Assembly (NCBI GenBank): GCA_963932465.1
Contig: OZ010791.1
Coordinates: forward strand, 154,487,915-154,551,914
Reading direction: 5' to 3'
DNA from: Maratus speciosus
Taxonomy: Eukaryota; Arthropoda; Arachnida; Araneae; Salticidae
Length of the DNA stretch: 64,000 bases
The position numbers and the translations under genes are program-made. Under the pieces are notes generated by a model. That model saw only the letters and a list, made by a program, of their open reading frames with translations. It had not been told where the DNA came from and made no database searches. Positions 22,448-35,081 of this stretch are shown here, one piece after another; position 1 is the first letter of the stretch; every line of letters starts with the position of its first letter.

Positions 22448-23015
22448 ACAATTTGAGTTGATCTTTTGAGATAAACTTATTTGCATTTGAACTGTTAGTG
22501 ATAATGGTCGAAGATTTCTCATATTAAAACTATGCAGACTTATTTCAATTATCATTTGTGTACTTTCATGAAATAGAAGTGTTAAATATTCTCAAATTTT
22601 TAAAATCTTCTCCAAAAAGAGAAAAGTAAATGCACATTCTCCAGCAAACAAATAAGTATAGACCAACAAAAAATAGGTAGTCTGCAATTCCTCGAAACAG
22701 CCATCTTTCCCACTCTGTGGTCATCCTTATCATGTTCCATACAAATTACTGAATCCAGCCTCAATATTGATTCATGATTTTTCATAATGTAGATATAAAA
22801 GTTCATGAGCATTTTCCCTCTGTAAGTGAGTTTTTCAATTAGACTATGAGGCTTTATGCAACCATTACTAATTACTTGGGTTGGATAAACCTCTTAATAG
22901 ATTCACCACTATTTTTCAATCTAAGTTTAGCACAAAGATGCTAATTATCTGAATTTTGGCAAGAAATACGCCCATTTGTTCCTCTTTTGACATTCAGTGT
23001 AAATTTTCATAAATA

Positions 23016-23114
23016 CAGTAAACTCTGTCTAAGACGGAATCGGTCGGGACTGAGAAAATTTTCCGTGGTAGACAATATTCCGGCTTATGCAAAAAAAAAA
23101 CTCCCCCACCCCCA

Positions 23115-23151
<37 letters not shown>

Positions 23152-23853
23152 GCCGATGACGTTCTTTCATTGATTTTTCTGACTTGAAAATCGGCTGAAA
23201 ACTGAAATTCTGAAAGTTCATTTGTCTTTATAATTAAATGAGAAACGCAATTCAATTTCTTAGTACTGCTATAATATATGCTAATTGGATGTTTACACAC
23301 ACAAAAAACAATAAACTTAGAGAATCAGACAGAACGGTATCATGTTGTATTTGAGTACAACCTTAAAGTATAATATATTGTACTTTAGAAAATATATATT
23401 TTGATAAATGTCCATTCTACTAGAAATAATAACTTTTAAATGCAATTTTGTATAGGAAAAAACGGCATAAGCAAGAATTCCTTAAAAATTAAACAGTTTC
23501 TGTTGTTTTGAATTAACTTTTTCGAAGTGTTACACAATTTAACTAACATGCTCGACATTGAGTATTTGACTTTAAAGTATTTAAGATTGAGTAAAGTTTT
23601 AAAGTTTTAAAAGATAGTTTTAAAGTTTGACAAACAAAATGCCTTCCATTATTAAAATATCCTTTTTTCCGCCTTATGCAAAATTTTGGTTTCAGTGGAA
23701 CCTTAAAATCCTTTCCGTTTCTGCGTTAGACAGATTCCGCCTTATGCAGCACGAATTAATGCAATTTTCTATGGCTTCGCCGGGACTTGGAAAATTTTCC
23801 GCGGTAGACAGATTTCCGGCTTGCACAGAGTCTGCCTTAGACAGAATTTACTG
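23016..23853. mobile_element. Tigger/pogo-like MITE, 838 bp
   Basis: CAGTAAACTCTGTCTAAGACGG at the left and CTTAGACAGAATTTACTG at the right are inverted, with TA on each side (23014-23015, 23854-23855). Sub-terminal copies of GGAAAATTTTCCGYGGTAGACA and CGCCTTATGCA recur inside at 23058-23092 and 23680-23820. A long A-rich tract lies at 23090-23146. There is no transposase frame. Confidence 0.9.
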
Positions 23854-23855
23854 TA

Positions 23856-24030
23856 CTTCCAATTATTTTATTACAAAATATAATTAGGATAAAATTCATA
23901 TAACCAGTTAAATAACATTATTATATAGGCAAGTAAAATGCTTTATATTACTTTATGCAAGTAGAACACAATATTTAACTGGCTATATTAATTTTATCTT
24001 AATTATATTTTGTAATAAAATAATTGGAAG
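23856..24030. repeat. 175 bp palindrome abutting the MITE
   Basis: CTTCCAATTATTTTATTACAAAATATAATTA at 23856 and onward is the reverse complement of 23971-24030 over about 60 bp, with a ~55 bp loop. It begins directly at the TA of the preceding MITE. Confidence 0.92.
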
Positions 24031-24831
24031 TGTTTATGAAAATTTGCTCTGATGGTCATGAGTAACAATGGACATTCCCATATGTTTTACAGTATATTTC
24101 CCCTATTTTTAGTTATGTCTATTCTTTATCAAATGCATCCTTTTCTGGTAAACTATTTTTTATAGACTGATTTCCTGCTTTGTAGCATGCAATAACAGTT
24201 TTCTTATTTGCAATTATAAAACCTCCCAGTAATGCTAAAATGCAAGCATATATTCAATTTAGTTTGGAAAAAACAAACTGCATTTTGATCATCAATGCCA
24301 GATGATAATTTAGAACTTTTCAAAATAATTAATATGTGATTTTATAATAAAAGTATGCAAAGTAACAAATTTAGGTGCTAACATAAACTGTAGAATAATA
24401 TGTGAATTTTCATGAAACAGTTTTTGTTATTGCTTTTATGGCAAATATGCTATTATTTTGGTTATTTTTTTGTCTTAGGCTACTAAAGCAACTATTTTCA
24501 ATGACATTAGACAGTAGCAGTTCTGAATTTGTTTTTTAAAGCTACAAGCACATATCATTGGATTAGTTTTGATTTGAAATAGTTAGTTGAAACATTAGTT
24601 TTGATTTGAATTTAGTAGATATATTGCTCTTGAAAGTATAAAATGTAATAATGTTATTCAGTGTAATTCTTTGAGTTGTTTAAAAATCATTTGTATTTCA
24701 TTATTCTTTAAGATTAAACAATTATACAAATTAGTTGTTACATGTTTGTTTTGTGAAAATGTTGTCTTTGATTCAAATAAAAAATGGCATATTTTGTTGC
24801 CTTATAAATACATTTACAGTGTACCTTACAG
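24031..24831. other. Intron 4, last part
   Basis: AT-rich. It ends in ACCTTACAG before exon 5. An alternative AG at 24819 would put exon 5 out of phase with exon 4. Confidence 0.55.
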
Positions 24832-25060
24832 TATAGGCAAGCAGTTGGTAAAGCTCCTCCTCAACTTCAGCACAAACAGCGTTCTTTTCTCACCTTTGGT
24901 TTTGGTGCTGGTGGCACTGGTCCTTCTCCCTCTCCACGGAGAGAAAGTCATGTTAATGTAAATGTCACTCCTACATCCCATGAATCTTCTGCAGACACTC
25001 CAGAAATTAGGAAATATAAAAAAAGGTTCAACTCTGAAATCTTATGTGCAGCACTTTGGG
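24832..25060 (+). CDS. msn: Exon 5 of msn-type gene (start of CNH domain)
   Basis: A 229 nt exon beginning [20 protein letters not shown], followed by a glycine-rich stretch. It ends [18 protein letters not shown], with one base carried into exon 6. The [26 protein letters not shown] junction is nearly invariant across the TNIK/MAP4K4/MINK1/misshapen group and marks the first strand of the CNH beta-propeller. The donor is GGGGTAAGC. This exon anchors the family call. Confidence 0.97.
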
Positions 25061-25190
25061 GTAAGCTTTTTTTTTTTTTTTCTTGATCCTATATATAAAT
25101 TTATTTTTTCATTCATTTTTGTTACTTATTTTCTACATACTTATTATAATGTGCACTAATAGTTAAAATATTTTTTTTGCGTATAAAGTA
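25061..25190. other. Intron 5, first bases
   Basis: A T-rich intron start with a long T tract at 25069-25081. Confidence 0.5.
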
Positions 25191-25962
25191 CAGTAGACTC
25201 CCTTAAATCCGCGACCCTAAAATCTGCGAACGCCTAAAATCCGCGTATTTTTTCAGATGTAAACAATGAAATTTACAGTTAAGTTGCAGGAACAAAATTC
25301 AAGATGGCGCCGAAATCAGCGACTACCGCAGTGTTTTTTTTTTACTAAATTTTTTGTTAATCATTCTCTTTTGGTTATTACAGCTTGTTTATTACTAAAT
25401 AAATTTACATTCCTTTTGATTTTGATATAAATTAGCATATCTATATCAAAACTTCCAGGGTTCGAAATGGAAAAATCAACGAACCGGAACGCTATTTTAA
25501 AATTATTTTTCGTGGAATTTTTCTTTTAATTGTAGACAAATTGATTTCTAAACATACAAAGCAGTATACGAAAAGCATTCAAGACTCTAACTAACAATGA
25601 AAAAAGTTACAGTGAGTGCAATAAGCTATATATACTGATAATAGCATTAACACTGTTCTCCTTGCTATCACTAGATGGCAGCATAGGACTTTTGGAATCG
25701 AATTTAATCGATTTCTTTCGTAATAATTCAATATTTTTCTAAATTTTATTAATTACTTACTTTTAAACTTATAAATTATTTTATTAATTTACTTATTTGA
25801 ATGTTTCACTTTATTGTAAGCATTCATTATAATTTCCCTTGCTTAACTACCAATGAAATTAATGTTTCAAAAAGTAAACAAATCAATGACCAGAAATCTG
25901 CAAAATTCTAAAATCCACACAACCTCTGGTCCCAAGCTGTGCGGATTTGAGGGAGTCTACTG
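25191..25962. mobile_element. Tigger/pogo-like MITE, 772 bp
   Basis: CAGTAGACTCCCTTAAATCCGCG at the left is matched by GCGGATTTGAGGGAGTCTACTG at the right, inverted, with TA on both sides (25189-25190, 25963-25964). Inner copies of AAAATCTGCGAA/CTAAAATCC lie at both ends. There is no coding frame. Confidence 0.93.
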
Positions 25963-25964
25963 TA

Positions 25965-26979
25965 ATTAGTTATTTATTAATGTGAAGTTTCCCTGCTTTA
26001 CCTACGATACAAAATGCTTTATATCTGATTATATTTTGTTAGTTTTAATATGAATGTAATTTTGCATAGTAATTTGACTGTCAGATCACTACAAATACCA
26101 TTCATGATTATTAAGTTTGATATACCATCAATTAAAATTGCAGCAGTTCTGAAGTACTCCTTCCCCCTTCATCTCTGTATTTCCCATTTAATTATCACTC
26201 AATAAGTTTAGTTGATTGAATGTTCAAAACCTTTTAAAAATTATAAAATTATATGAAATTTTTCTATGTTGTGATATTTCAAGAAAATCAAATTATTTGA
26301 TGTTGAAAGAAATTTGTACTTTTTTTTAAATATTCTCAGCAAAAGTATTTATAACTTTTTGTTGTAAAGTTGGAAACTTTTGTTTAAATTTTACCATTGC
26401 AATATACAGAATTTAAAAAAATCTGACTTATGGGATTGAAAATATATTTAAAACCTTCATTTTATGGTTTATTTATAATGTACTTTAAATTAACTACAGC
26501 TTATTAGTGCATGGATTTTTGTTACCATGCTTTTTCCCCCAAAAATGATCAAACTTATTTTGCTGCATCTAATATAAATTTTAAAGAATAAATAATAGAT
26601 ATGCTATTGTGTTATCTGAGATCATAATGGGATTCAGTAACAGTTAGCTGACTTTTTTATCTGAATGTATGTTTTCTAGATCAGACATTAAATATATGAA
26701 CTATGTCCAATTAATTATTTTATTAAAACACATTTATTTATATTTATAGTATCTTTGTTATTGGATTATCTGTTGCTTTCACAATCGGGCAATAATGCTG
26801 TAGTAAATAAAAATAAAATGGTCGTAGTAAACTTTTTTTTTATGCATATAATAAAAATTCTTAGATTTTTTGTGACATTTTTATTAAGAGTTGTATGTAT
26901 ATATACATGCAATTAAGATAATTTTTTTTAACCAGTTTAAAAGTTATTAATTTAGTGTGAGTTTTCTGCTTTGTATACA
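25965..26979. other. Intron 5, AT-rich stretch
   Basis: No open frame or repeat is recognised. There is a short T9 run near 26834. Confidence 0.5.
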
Positions 26980-29023
26980 CAGTATGGGACCCCAGATGTA
27001 GAATGCTCGAGACAACTGCTTTTACGGATTTCGGAATTTTCTAATTTTTAGGCCTTCACTCAAAAAGTAAATCTACAAATGGCAATAATATGATGGCATT
27101 TTAATATCCATTCTGTTTAGCCTAAGACTTACAATTTGTGCTTTTAAAAGTAGTCACAGTAAAAAATGTTTTAGAAAGCAAACAAGTATTGATTTAAAAA
27201 AAAAAAAAGTAGCTAAAACTGTGCTTTTTTAAAAAAACAATAAGAGAAAAAAAAAATGGCAAAAAAAAAAAAGAAAAGAAAGAAATATCAAAAAGTGTGC
27301 TTACTTAATGTTAGAAAAAATCTTAACTGCAATGAAACATAAAATTATAGTTACAGCGAAAAGAAAAAAAAAAAAAAATGAACCAGTAAGTGCTTTTCAA
27401 CTATCCAGAGCGATGGACGCGGACCCATCTCCTTATGTTGCTCTGCATTTTTTATAGTAATATCACTTTGAACACTTTTTAAAGTGGGTTGCATCCCTGT
27501 AAAATAACAGTAAAGCTGATAATTTTGGCTCATTGACTGATATTGTAATCATCATTATTTTCTGGATGTAAAACCATGTCGCAAATCTCTTGATCTGTTA
27601 GTGAATGCGTTTATAGGTACATCATTATCTACATTGAAGCTATTTTCGATTGCTTCTTTATTCAAACATTCTTTGCCTTTGTACGTCATAGGTTTTGCAT
27701 AATTCAACAGGTCTTTGATAAGGATCTTTTCACTGAAACTTGAAAACCGATGAAGTTCACCATTACTTTGTTTAGTATCTAAAAAGATGAATGATGGCAA
27801 TAATTTATGCCATCCCATTTGCAAGAATTCTGTGGCATTTCAGTCATTTTAGAATACCTTGACTCATTTGCTGGATAAGTGATGTGCAATCATATAGAAA
27901 ATAATGCACAGCAACATTTTTTTTTTTTCGCAACTCCTGAAGCAGCATGAGCTGTGAAATTGTTGAGCAAACTAAGGATGCTCATTTATTCACTTGTCAA
28001 TGAACCGGCAAAATCTAAATTCCCTTTAAAGCTCTTGGATTTTTACTTTTGTCAATCTCTAACAATTTGCATTTATGAGTTCTGGCAGCGTTTCCACATG
28101 CAAAAACAACCAAGTCTTCCTCTTCCTTTCGAATGATTAAAGCCAGAAGCTTAAGTTTCCTCAGGCATCATATAAGCTTTTCTGGGTACATAATGGTAAA
28201 ATGATAGTCTCCTTCGCTTCATAAACCTGTTCTGGCAAAAGTTTTCTTGGCTTAGGGTGTCCTCAAATTCACTGAAAGCATTGGCAATTTCAAAATTTGT
28301 TGTTGCCCTCTCACCAGAAACCTGAACTAAATGTAACCCATGCCACTTCTTAACCTCTAGGGGATGAGTGACCGGTATACGTGCCACGTAAGGTGCTCAG
28401 AATCAGTGATTATTTTCACTTGTAAATTTTTATTATAAATTTTGCCTTATTTAATCAGAGCATTTTCCCGATTCCATTATGTTTTGAAAAACCGTTGATA
28501 AAAGATTAAAAATTCTGTAAAAGACGCTCGTCCCTAAGAAGTTAAACTTCTTATACCATCCTGATGAATAATCACAAGCGACAGAAATGTTTAATCCACC
28601 ATGGAATTTTATGACTTGTTCCACAATAACCCAATCATGTAATAAAAGGATTTCTCATTGTCTTTGCCGAATTCACTCCATTAGAACTCTGCCAACATCA
28701 ACACTTTTTGAATTGTGTAAAGTTTTTCCATATGCCATAGGAATGTCACTTTCCACGAAAGCTTTAAAAGTCTTCTCTCATTGGTTTTTCAAATCCTATA
28801 CAGTCAATGTTTCAATCTGAAGTTCTCAAAGTTAAAGGGTGTATGTCCCAGGGTCAGGCATACCTGTGCCTCATACTTTTGATTGGAAGCACTGCAAGTT
28901 AACAAGTAGTTAACCCCATCTTTTGCCGCTGGCAAGAAATATTCACCTCACCCCCTTTTATTTCTGTGGGGCAGAAAATTTCAGTCTTTTTATAAAAAGT
29001 TCTGGATTTGAGGTCCCATATTG
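26980..29023 (-). mobile_element. Jerky/Tigger-type pogo transposon, ~2.04 kb, decayed
   Basis: The left end CAGTATGGGACCCCAGATGTAGAA is matched, inverted, by the right end GGATTTGAGGTCCCATATTG. TA follows on the right (29024-29025), and CA (a changed TA) sits on the left. Between them the - strand carries a broken transposase of the CENP-B/jerky group. Confidence 0.85.
27340..28820 (-). pseudogene. Jerky/Tigger transposase pseudogene
   Basis: On the - strand, 28387-28151 includes HPLEVKKWHGLHLVQVSGER, an FEDTL segment, then FYHYVPRKAYMMPEET. In these DDE transposases the last block follows the first catalytic Asp. The Asp region (QVYEA.ET) is recoverable only in another frame. At 27824-27555 comes MQMGWHKLLPSFI and LNKEAIENSFNVDNDVPINAF, the usual C-terminal acidic tail. 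Traces of the N-terminal DNA-binding part lie at 28400-28800. Several stops and frameshifts make it non-functional. Confidence 0.8.
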
Positions 29024-29025
29024 TA

Positions 29026-29445
29026 ATACAAATGCCGTGTATCTGATTTATGTTTTATCACTATTAGTAACATATATGCTGAACTCAATTCATCAATCAC
29101 ACTTCACAAATTCTCTTATACATTTCATAAAAATTATAATAATAATAAGCCTCAGAAAGATTTGTGCAGTGGTCTTTTATATTTTCATTATTTCTTTTAT
29201 ATATATATATTAATTCTACATAATAATTTATCCTTTTTCAGTTAATTATAATTAAAATAGTTTAAGTACATATTAAATGTGTAATTATAATGTAATTAAG
29301 TAATAAAAGTGTACTGAGAACTGCAAACGTTAAATAAAGTAGGAAACTTTGTTGAAATCACCTATAAAATATATTTAAAAAAAAAAGCACAACATAATTC
29401 AATTAATTTTAATTATTGCAAAATTATACAAATTTGCTTTCACAT
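29026..29445. other. Intron 5, AT-rich stretch
   Basis: AT-rich with TTAATTATAATTAAAAT-like palindromes. No gene is seen. Confidence 0.5.
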
Positions 29446-29449
29446 CATT

Positions 29450-29718
29450 CATTCAAGTCTTGGTTTTGTCTATATACATATTATCACATTTGCAAGATAT
29501 CTTGTAAATTTCCCAGTGTCAAAATCTATCTATTGGATGTTTGTGATTTGTATATTTGATTTTGTTAAATGGGGTATAAATTACTTTAAAAGTGAATTTT
29601 TTCAAGATTTTGGATATTTGATGGCCAATTTTTGGAAAATATGGAAGTATAGTTAGATTCACATTTCAAACAGTGTTAACAAGTTGGAATGGGTATTTTT
29701 AACGAGTTTATTATGAAT
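29450..29718 (-). pseudogene. Penelope-like element fragment (third copy of the palindrome family)
   Basis: 29460-29718 matches 18690-18965 closely, sharing ATTTTGTTAAATGG, GGAAAATATGGAAGTATA and CACATTTCAAACAGTGTTAAC, in the same orientation. It covers the linker and start of the GIY-YIG part on the - strand. It ends abruptly at the GC-rich start of the next block. Confidence 0.85.
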
Positions 29719-30309
29719 TGGCAGACCCGCCCGATGTTGCCCGCGCTCCATTATAATAACCTTAAACAAAACTCAAGTTTGTATGATTTTATATCTTTTG
29801 AAATTCATTTAAATGAACCTAATTTCAGAGGCTCCCAGTGCCTTCCGCAGCATCTACTTCCCCGCTGCCTAAGACAGCATGTACCAGAAGTGCTTCGCAC
29901 GTGCCGGAGATAATTGAAAGCCAAATTGAGTGAGCCAAACCTCGTAGTAATCAAGACCATATAATCGGAAAAAAGAATGCACCAATAATGTTAGAAAATG
30001 TTGGTAACTAATATCTAAAATAAAATTTCATAATACAGAAAGTAGCTAAATTGGGCCCATAGAACCTGAGGAAAGAATGCACCCTCAAGCTGTGGAAGGT
30101 GTCCCCTCCCCTTGTAAATTTCGTGAATTACATTTAACATTAACACGATATTTAATAAATACATGAAAGCCCTTATCAAAAGTTACCTTTAAAGTGACGC
30201 AATTTTAAATTTATGGCTGTAGTGAGTAAATGTAAGTTGATGCTGAAAAAGGAGATTAATGTTCGAAAAAAGGTGGTAGCTGAGGTATAAAGGAAGAACG
30301 AACCCTGGG

Positions 30310-31530
30310 GCAAAGGTCTTAACTGGGATGTAGTTGGATATCAGAAAATTTTTTAGTAGTTTTAAAGTAGTTGGAGGATGCTAAAACTATGTTAAAGAAA
30401 ATTGTAATAGAATCGGATAGTTTTTAAAGAAGCTGCAACAAAGGTCCCAAGAAATATTCAAGATAAATATTCAAAATTGGTGGTAGTTGAAGTCAGAATT
30501 ATTTTTGTCCTTCATGTAGTAGCAGGAGGAATTAGGAAGAAGTTAGAAAAAAAAGCTAGAGAATCAGACCATTTTTAAAGAATCTATAATAAAGGGCTCA
30601 AAGAGGGCCAACTGATAGTTAACAGCAGGGCCCTAACATGAAAACTTGTTAAAAGGTCTAAGTTCTTAGTACTTTAGACCTTGAATTAGTTAAAATTAAG
30701 CATAGGGTATAAATTAATCATTGGAATAAAATTTTCAAGAAATGCACAAAAAATGGGGTGGAAATGCTTAAAACATGGACGGCCCTAGGCGTCCTAGTAA
30801 AAATAACAGAGTGTTGGCTGGGGAGAAGAATCCAAGACTCAACTTTAAAATTTTGCATTGAGAATGCAAGAAAGTTAGGGGGTGCAGGGGGTAATGTATG
30901 CCTTACAAAAAGTTAAAGGGGTCTCGGATTGGGCTTTAAAGGACCTTAGGGTGCCTCAGGATTTTAACTGGAATATAGAAATGGGAGAATAATGAAATGG
31001 AAAAAGTTTCCAAAAATGAAGATCGGATTAAGAGGGGGTAATTTACTAACAATTTATGATGCAAAAACTTCAAGGGGCCTTGAGGGACTTAAGTGGCATG
31101 TAGTTGGGTATAAAAATACTTTTTAGTAGTTTTTAAAGTAATCAGAGGACATTAAAACTATGTAGAAAATTGTAAGCAATTCGGATCATTTTTAAAGAAG
31201 CTGCATCAAGGGTGCTTTCAAGGGCCCCACGAAGGCGATTAATATTCAAAATTAGTGGTAGCTGAAGTCTGAAAAATTTTTTGTCCTTCATGTCGTAGCT
31301 GGAGAACCTAAGAAATTGCTAGAAGAAAAAAAAAAGCTAGTGAATCTGACATTTTTAAGGGACCCTCCCCCCCCATCCCCCTCATTATAGCTAACTGATA
31401 GTTGTGAGAAGAGCCCTAACATGAAAACATGTTGCTTTAGTACTTAGTGTTTTAGATCTTCAATTAGTAAAAATTAAGCATAGGGTATGAATTATTCATT
31501 AGAATAATATTTTAAAGAAATGCACAAAAA
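30310..31530. repeat. Direct repeats ~0.78 kb apart inside the Helitron-like block
   Basis: 30320-30640 and 31090-31375 share GTAGTTGG, TTTTTAGTAGTTTT, AAGAAGCTGCA, AATATTCAAAATT and TTTTTGTCCTTCATG blocks in order. 30830-31030 and 33240-33470 share CCAACTTTAAAATT and CCAAAAATGAAGATCGGATT. No coding sequence. Confidence 0.75.
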
Positions 31531-31639
31531 ATTGGTAAATGCTTAAATAAAAAAGAAAAGTGCCCCACTAAACTGATGGCATTGAGTTCACAGGCTATTC
31601 ACACTAACTGTATATTATACTCTTATTTTAAAGAATAAT

Positions 31640-32510
31640 GCCCCTCAAAAAAAATAAGTGAAGGGGGGTTAGCCCCCGTTTCCCCCTTTATACTTAACCA
31701 ATGAACCTCCTAATCTAATCAGGGAAGCTCCTTAACATAATTAACCGGTATACCAAATTTGGAGCAAATCGAATAATCCTGTGAAAAAAACGATTTATCT
31801 AAATTAAGGGGAGGGGGGTGGACTAGCCCCCTTTTCCCCCTTTATCCTTAACCATTGAATCCCCAAAACGAATCAGGGAAGCTCCTTAACATAATAAACC
31901 GGTATACCAAATTTGGAGCAAATTGAATAATTCTGCATGAAAAACCTGTTTATCTAAATTAAGGGGGTGGACTAGCCCCCTTTCCCCTTTATCCTTAATC
32001 AATGAACCCCCAAAATTAATCAGGGAAGCTCCTTAACATAATAAACCGGTATACCAAATTCGGAGCAAACCGAATAATTCTGCATGAAAAACCCATTTAT
32101 CTGAATTAAGGGGGGGGGGCGACTAACACCCCTTTTCCCTCTTTATCCTTAACCAATGAACCCCCAAAACTAATCAGGGAAGTTCCTTAATATAATAAAC
32201 CAGTATACCAAATTCGGAGCAAATCGAATAATTCTGCATGAAAAACCCATTTATCTGAATTAAGGGGGGTGGACTAACCCCCCTGTTCCCCCTTTATCCT
32301 TAACCAATGAAACCCCCAAAATTAATCAGGGAAGTTCCTTAACACAATAAACCGGTATACCAAATTTGGAGCAAATCGAATAATTCTGCATGAAAAACCC
32401 ATTTATCTGAATTAGGAGGGGGGGGGAACTAACACCCCTTTTTCCCCCTTTATCCTTAACCAATGAACCCTCAAAACTAATCAGGGAAGCGCCTTATCAG
32501 AATGAAACTA
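31640..32510. repeat. ~152 bp tandem array (six units)
   Basis: AATCAGGGAAGCTCCTTAA recurs at about 31717, 31871, 32018, 32172, 32323 and 32478 (147-155 bp apart). Each is followed by AACCGGTATACCAAATT and GAGCAAATCGAATAATTCTG, then a variable G run. Units are more alike than in the other arrays here, so this one is probably the youngest. It is non-coding. Confidence 0.95.
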
Positions 32511-32534
32511 GAAAAAAAAAAAAAAGAAAAAAAC

Positions 32535-33200
32535 AGTGGCACTCCGGGAGTGCCAATAGAAGTGAAAACTTCAACAATTACGTGTGTGTTTTTTTAATCG
32601 TCAGGAAATGTTTTATTGTGCAGGAAATACTTTTAAATGTAGTGTTTTTTTATTCATTATTATAAACTATTACTACCAAAATTATATTACAATTTTCATA
32701 GTAATATAATTTAACTATAAATTACATATCAATAAACATTAATAATTTGTAATATATATTATTATATTAAATTATATTATTAAATTATACATGTACATAT
32801 AAATAAACAAATTTTCGTACAAAAATTCTCGTATTGCATTTAAAGATTTATCCGGTGAAATATAAACGGCAACCATTACAATTCAATACTATCCAAATAT
32901 TGAAATCCATACTCCAATTCAATACTATCCAAAAGTATTTTTATTAATGAATACAATACCACAATTATATTACGCTTGGCGCGCTAGTGTCTATGTGCCA
33001 AAATGCTAACATGTCGGTTACGTAACAGTGTCTCCAAATCGGTGGTTTTTCTCCATCTCAAAAAAAGCTCAACGCGCCTAGAGAAGTTTTCACTTCAAAA
33101 ATTTGAAGCAAATGGGATGTTTCTATCAAGAGTTATCGTGTTACGTACGTACATACAGAACCGGCGGGCACATAAGCTCTCAGGCTTTGATAGCCTGTGA
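32535..33200. repeat. Segment bounded by a GTGGCACTCCGGGAGTGCC hairpin
   Basis: GGCACTCCGGGAGTGCC at 32539-32555 is a near-perfect 17 bp hairpin, typical of the 3' end of Helitron-like elements read on the - strand. The segment then runs through AT-rich DNA to a GC-richer region (32970-33200). The 65-codon frame at 33003-33200 has no recognisable homology. It may be a separate element nested in the block. Confidence 0.35.
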
Positions 33201-33762
33201 GCTAAAAAGGGCCTTAGGGCCCCCAATTAAAATATGAGAGTTTTGGTCCAGGGGGAAGTGTCCAAGTCCCAACTTTAAAATTATGCACTGAGAAGGTGAG
33301 AAAATTGAGGGTTGAAAAATGCATGGCACACAAAAAGTTGAAGGGGCCCTGGACCGGGCCCTACTGGATCCTAGACAGACCCAGTGTCTTAACTCGAATG
33401 TAGAAATGGGAGAAGAATTAAATGGAAAAAGAATCCCAAAAATGAAGATCGGATTTTAAGGAAGAAATTTAATAATTTAGTGCACTGAAACTTCAAGGGA
33501 ATCTTTAACTGAAATGTAGAAATGGGATAGAAACTGAATAGAGAATTTGCCCCAGAAACGAAGAAAATCGGATAGAAAGGAGGCATCTTATTAACAATTT
33601 AGTGCTTAGAAACTAGGGGCCCCGGCCCTTAAAAAATTAAAAATCTGAGCATCAGGACCTGTCTTGGACTATTCTCACCTAAATTTTCAGACTTCTACGT
33701 GCAGTAGTTTATCGCACACACACAGACACACAAAGCGACTTGTTCTTATATTTGTTTAGATT

Positions 33763-34999
33763 GAATTGACGAATCCATGTATGAAATAATCATAGTAATA
33801 CTCATTAATAAAATAACAAATAATTCTTTTATAATACTTTCTTTTTTCAATTGATTTCTCTGTTTGTTTATCTTACATTTCTTTAATCAATACAAAAATT
33901 AAGTACAAACTTCTATTCCATCTTAGAATTCTTAAATGGTAACTGAACTGAGAAAAAATGCAATCACTGCAAAAAGTGCACAATAAAATGCCCAAATATA
34001 GAAAACATGAATCATTCTATCAATGACTGGGAATTCAAAAAAAGTGTTGAGCATTCTGATACGCATAATTTATTTTCTTCATCTAAACGCAGGTTTACAA
34101 TCTAGTGGTTAATTTTCAGTGAAATACATTTATGGCACTTTCTATTTTTTGCTGTATTTTGTACTTGATATATTCCCTTCCTGGTTACAAAAATAAAACT
34201 ATCTGCTGCAACTATTTGTAAAGTTGATTTTTCCACTCTTAATATAAAAAATTAAGATTATTTTTCCGCCCAAACAAATGTTTGATGTAAACTTCATTTT
34301 GCTATGTTTTTCAGTATGTGAAAATAATTGATTTTTTAAAGTGTGTGTTATAAATTAACAATTTTTATATTTTGTCAAATATATCATTTTCTAACTCAAA
34401 ATCCTAATTCATTTTAATTAATTAAATTTTATTTTCTATTTTGAAATTCAAATTATTAATTTCAACTGCCTTGTTAAATTAAAAAATTCTAAATTAATCA
34501 TCTGATCAATGTTATCGATATTGGAAATATTCAAATTTTAATAATAATAAATAATATTCCCTATCTAAATATTTTATTTTTGTTTATAATATTTAATTAC
34601 ATTCAATTTCCTGTAATTTAAAATAATTTTCCTTAACTTAATCTAATTTTAAAGTTAATATATGGTTTGTAGTGAGATTTGAAATTTTTTAAATGACTGC
34701 AGCATTTCTTGATATTTATTTCTGAATCTATGAATGCAATTTTTTTAACTAACACAATTTTCGTACATCATTTAATTCACTCTTCTCACTAATCAACTGA
34801 TTTTCAGTAGGTTTTCTAATTTGATTAATATCACAAGTTCAAATATTAAGCTCTTAATTCCACAGCATCAATAATCACTGGTGTGGATTCACTAAAAGCT
34901 TTTTCCGACCTAATGGCTCAAATTGCAAGATAACTTCATTTCGAATGGTCTCTTCTTTACTGGATTTTGAAGGAGAAGACTGTAAATTAGCATTTTCCC
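33763..34999. other. Intron 5, AT-rich stretch
   Basis: No open frame or repeat is recognised. Confidence 0.5.
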
Positions 35000-35081
35000 T
35001 TAACCACTTCAATGGCAGACCCAAGCTAAGTTGGGGTTAACCAGACTGTTTCCTTATCTCTGCTGCCGATGAAGTGTCTAA
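35000..35081. mobile_element. 82 bp TTAA mini-element, second copy
   Basis: TTAACCACTTCAATGG at the left and TGCCGATGAAGTGTCTAA at the right are inverse with a few changes. Interior blocks (GACTGTTTCC...TCTGCTGCCG) match the element at 19480-19562. The right TTAA has decayed to CTAA. Confidence 0.85.

Larger units (their letters stand above)
29719..33762 (-). mobile_element. Helitron-like composite block, ~4 kb
   Basis: Read on the - strand the block starts TCTAAACAAATATAAGAAC after an A (near 33760). It ends in a GC-rich stem-like sequence GCGGGCAACATCGGGCGGGT near 29721-29740, next to the interrupted Penelope sequence. A TC start and a GC-rich hairpin near the 3' end are Helitron features; a CTRR end is not seen. 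The interior is non-coding and made of repeats: a ~0.78 kb-spaced pair (30310-30640, 31085-31470), a further relative at 33240-33600, and a ~152 bp array. It is not one clean element. Confidence 0.4.

Noticed and set aside
22987..23300. Open frames with long Lys or Phe runs
   Set aside because: Products of the A-rich tract inside the Tigger-like MITE.
31640..32510. Regularly spaced repeats considered as a CRISPR array
   Set aside because: Units of ~152 bp are tandem along their whole length with no conserved repeat/spacer alternation, and the host is eukaryotic.
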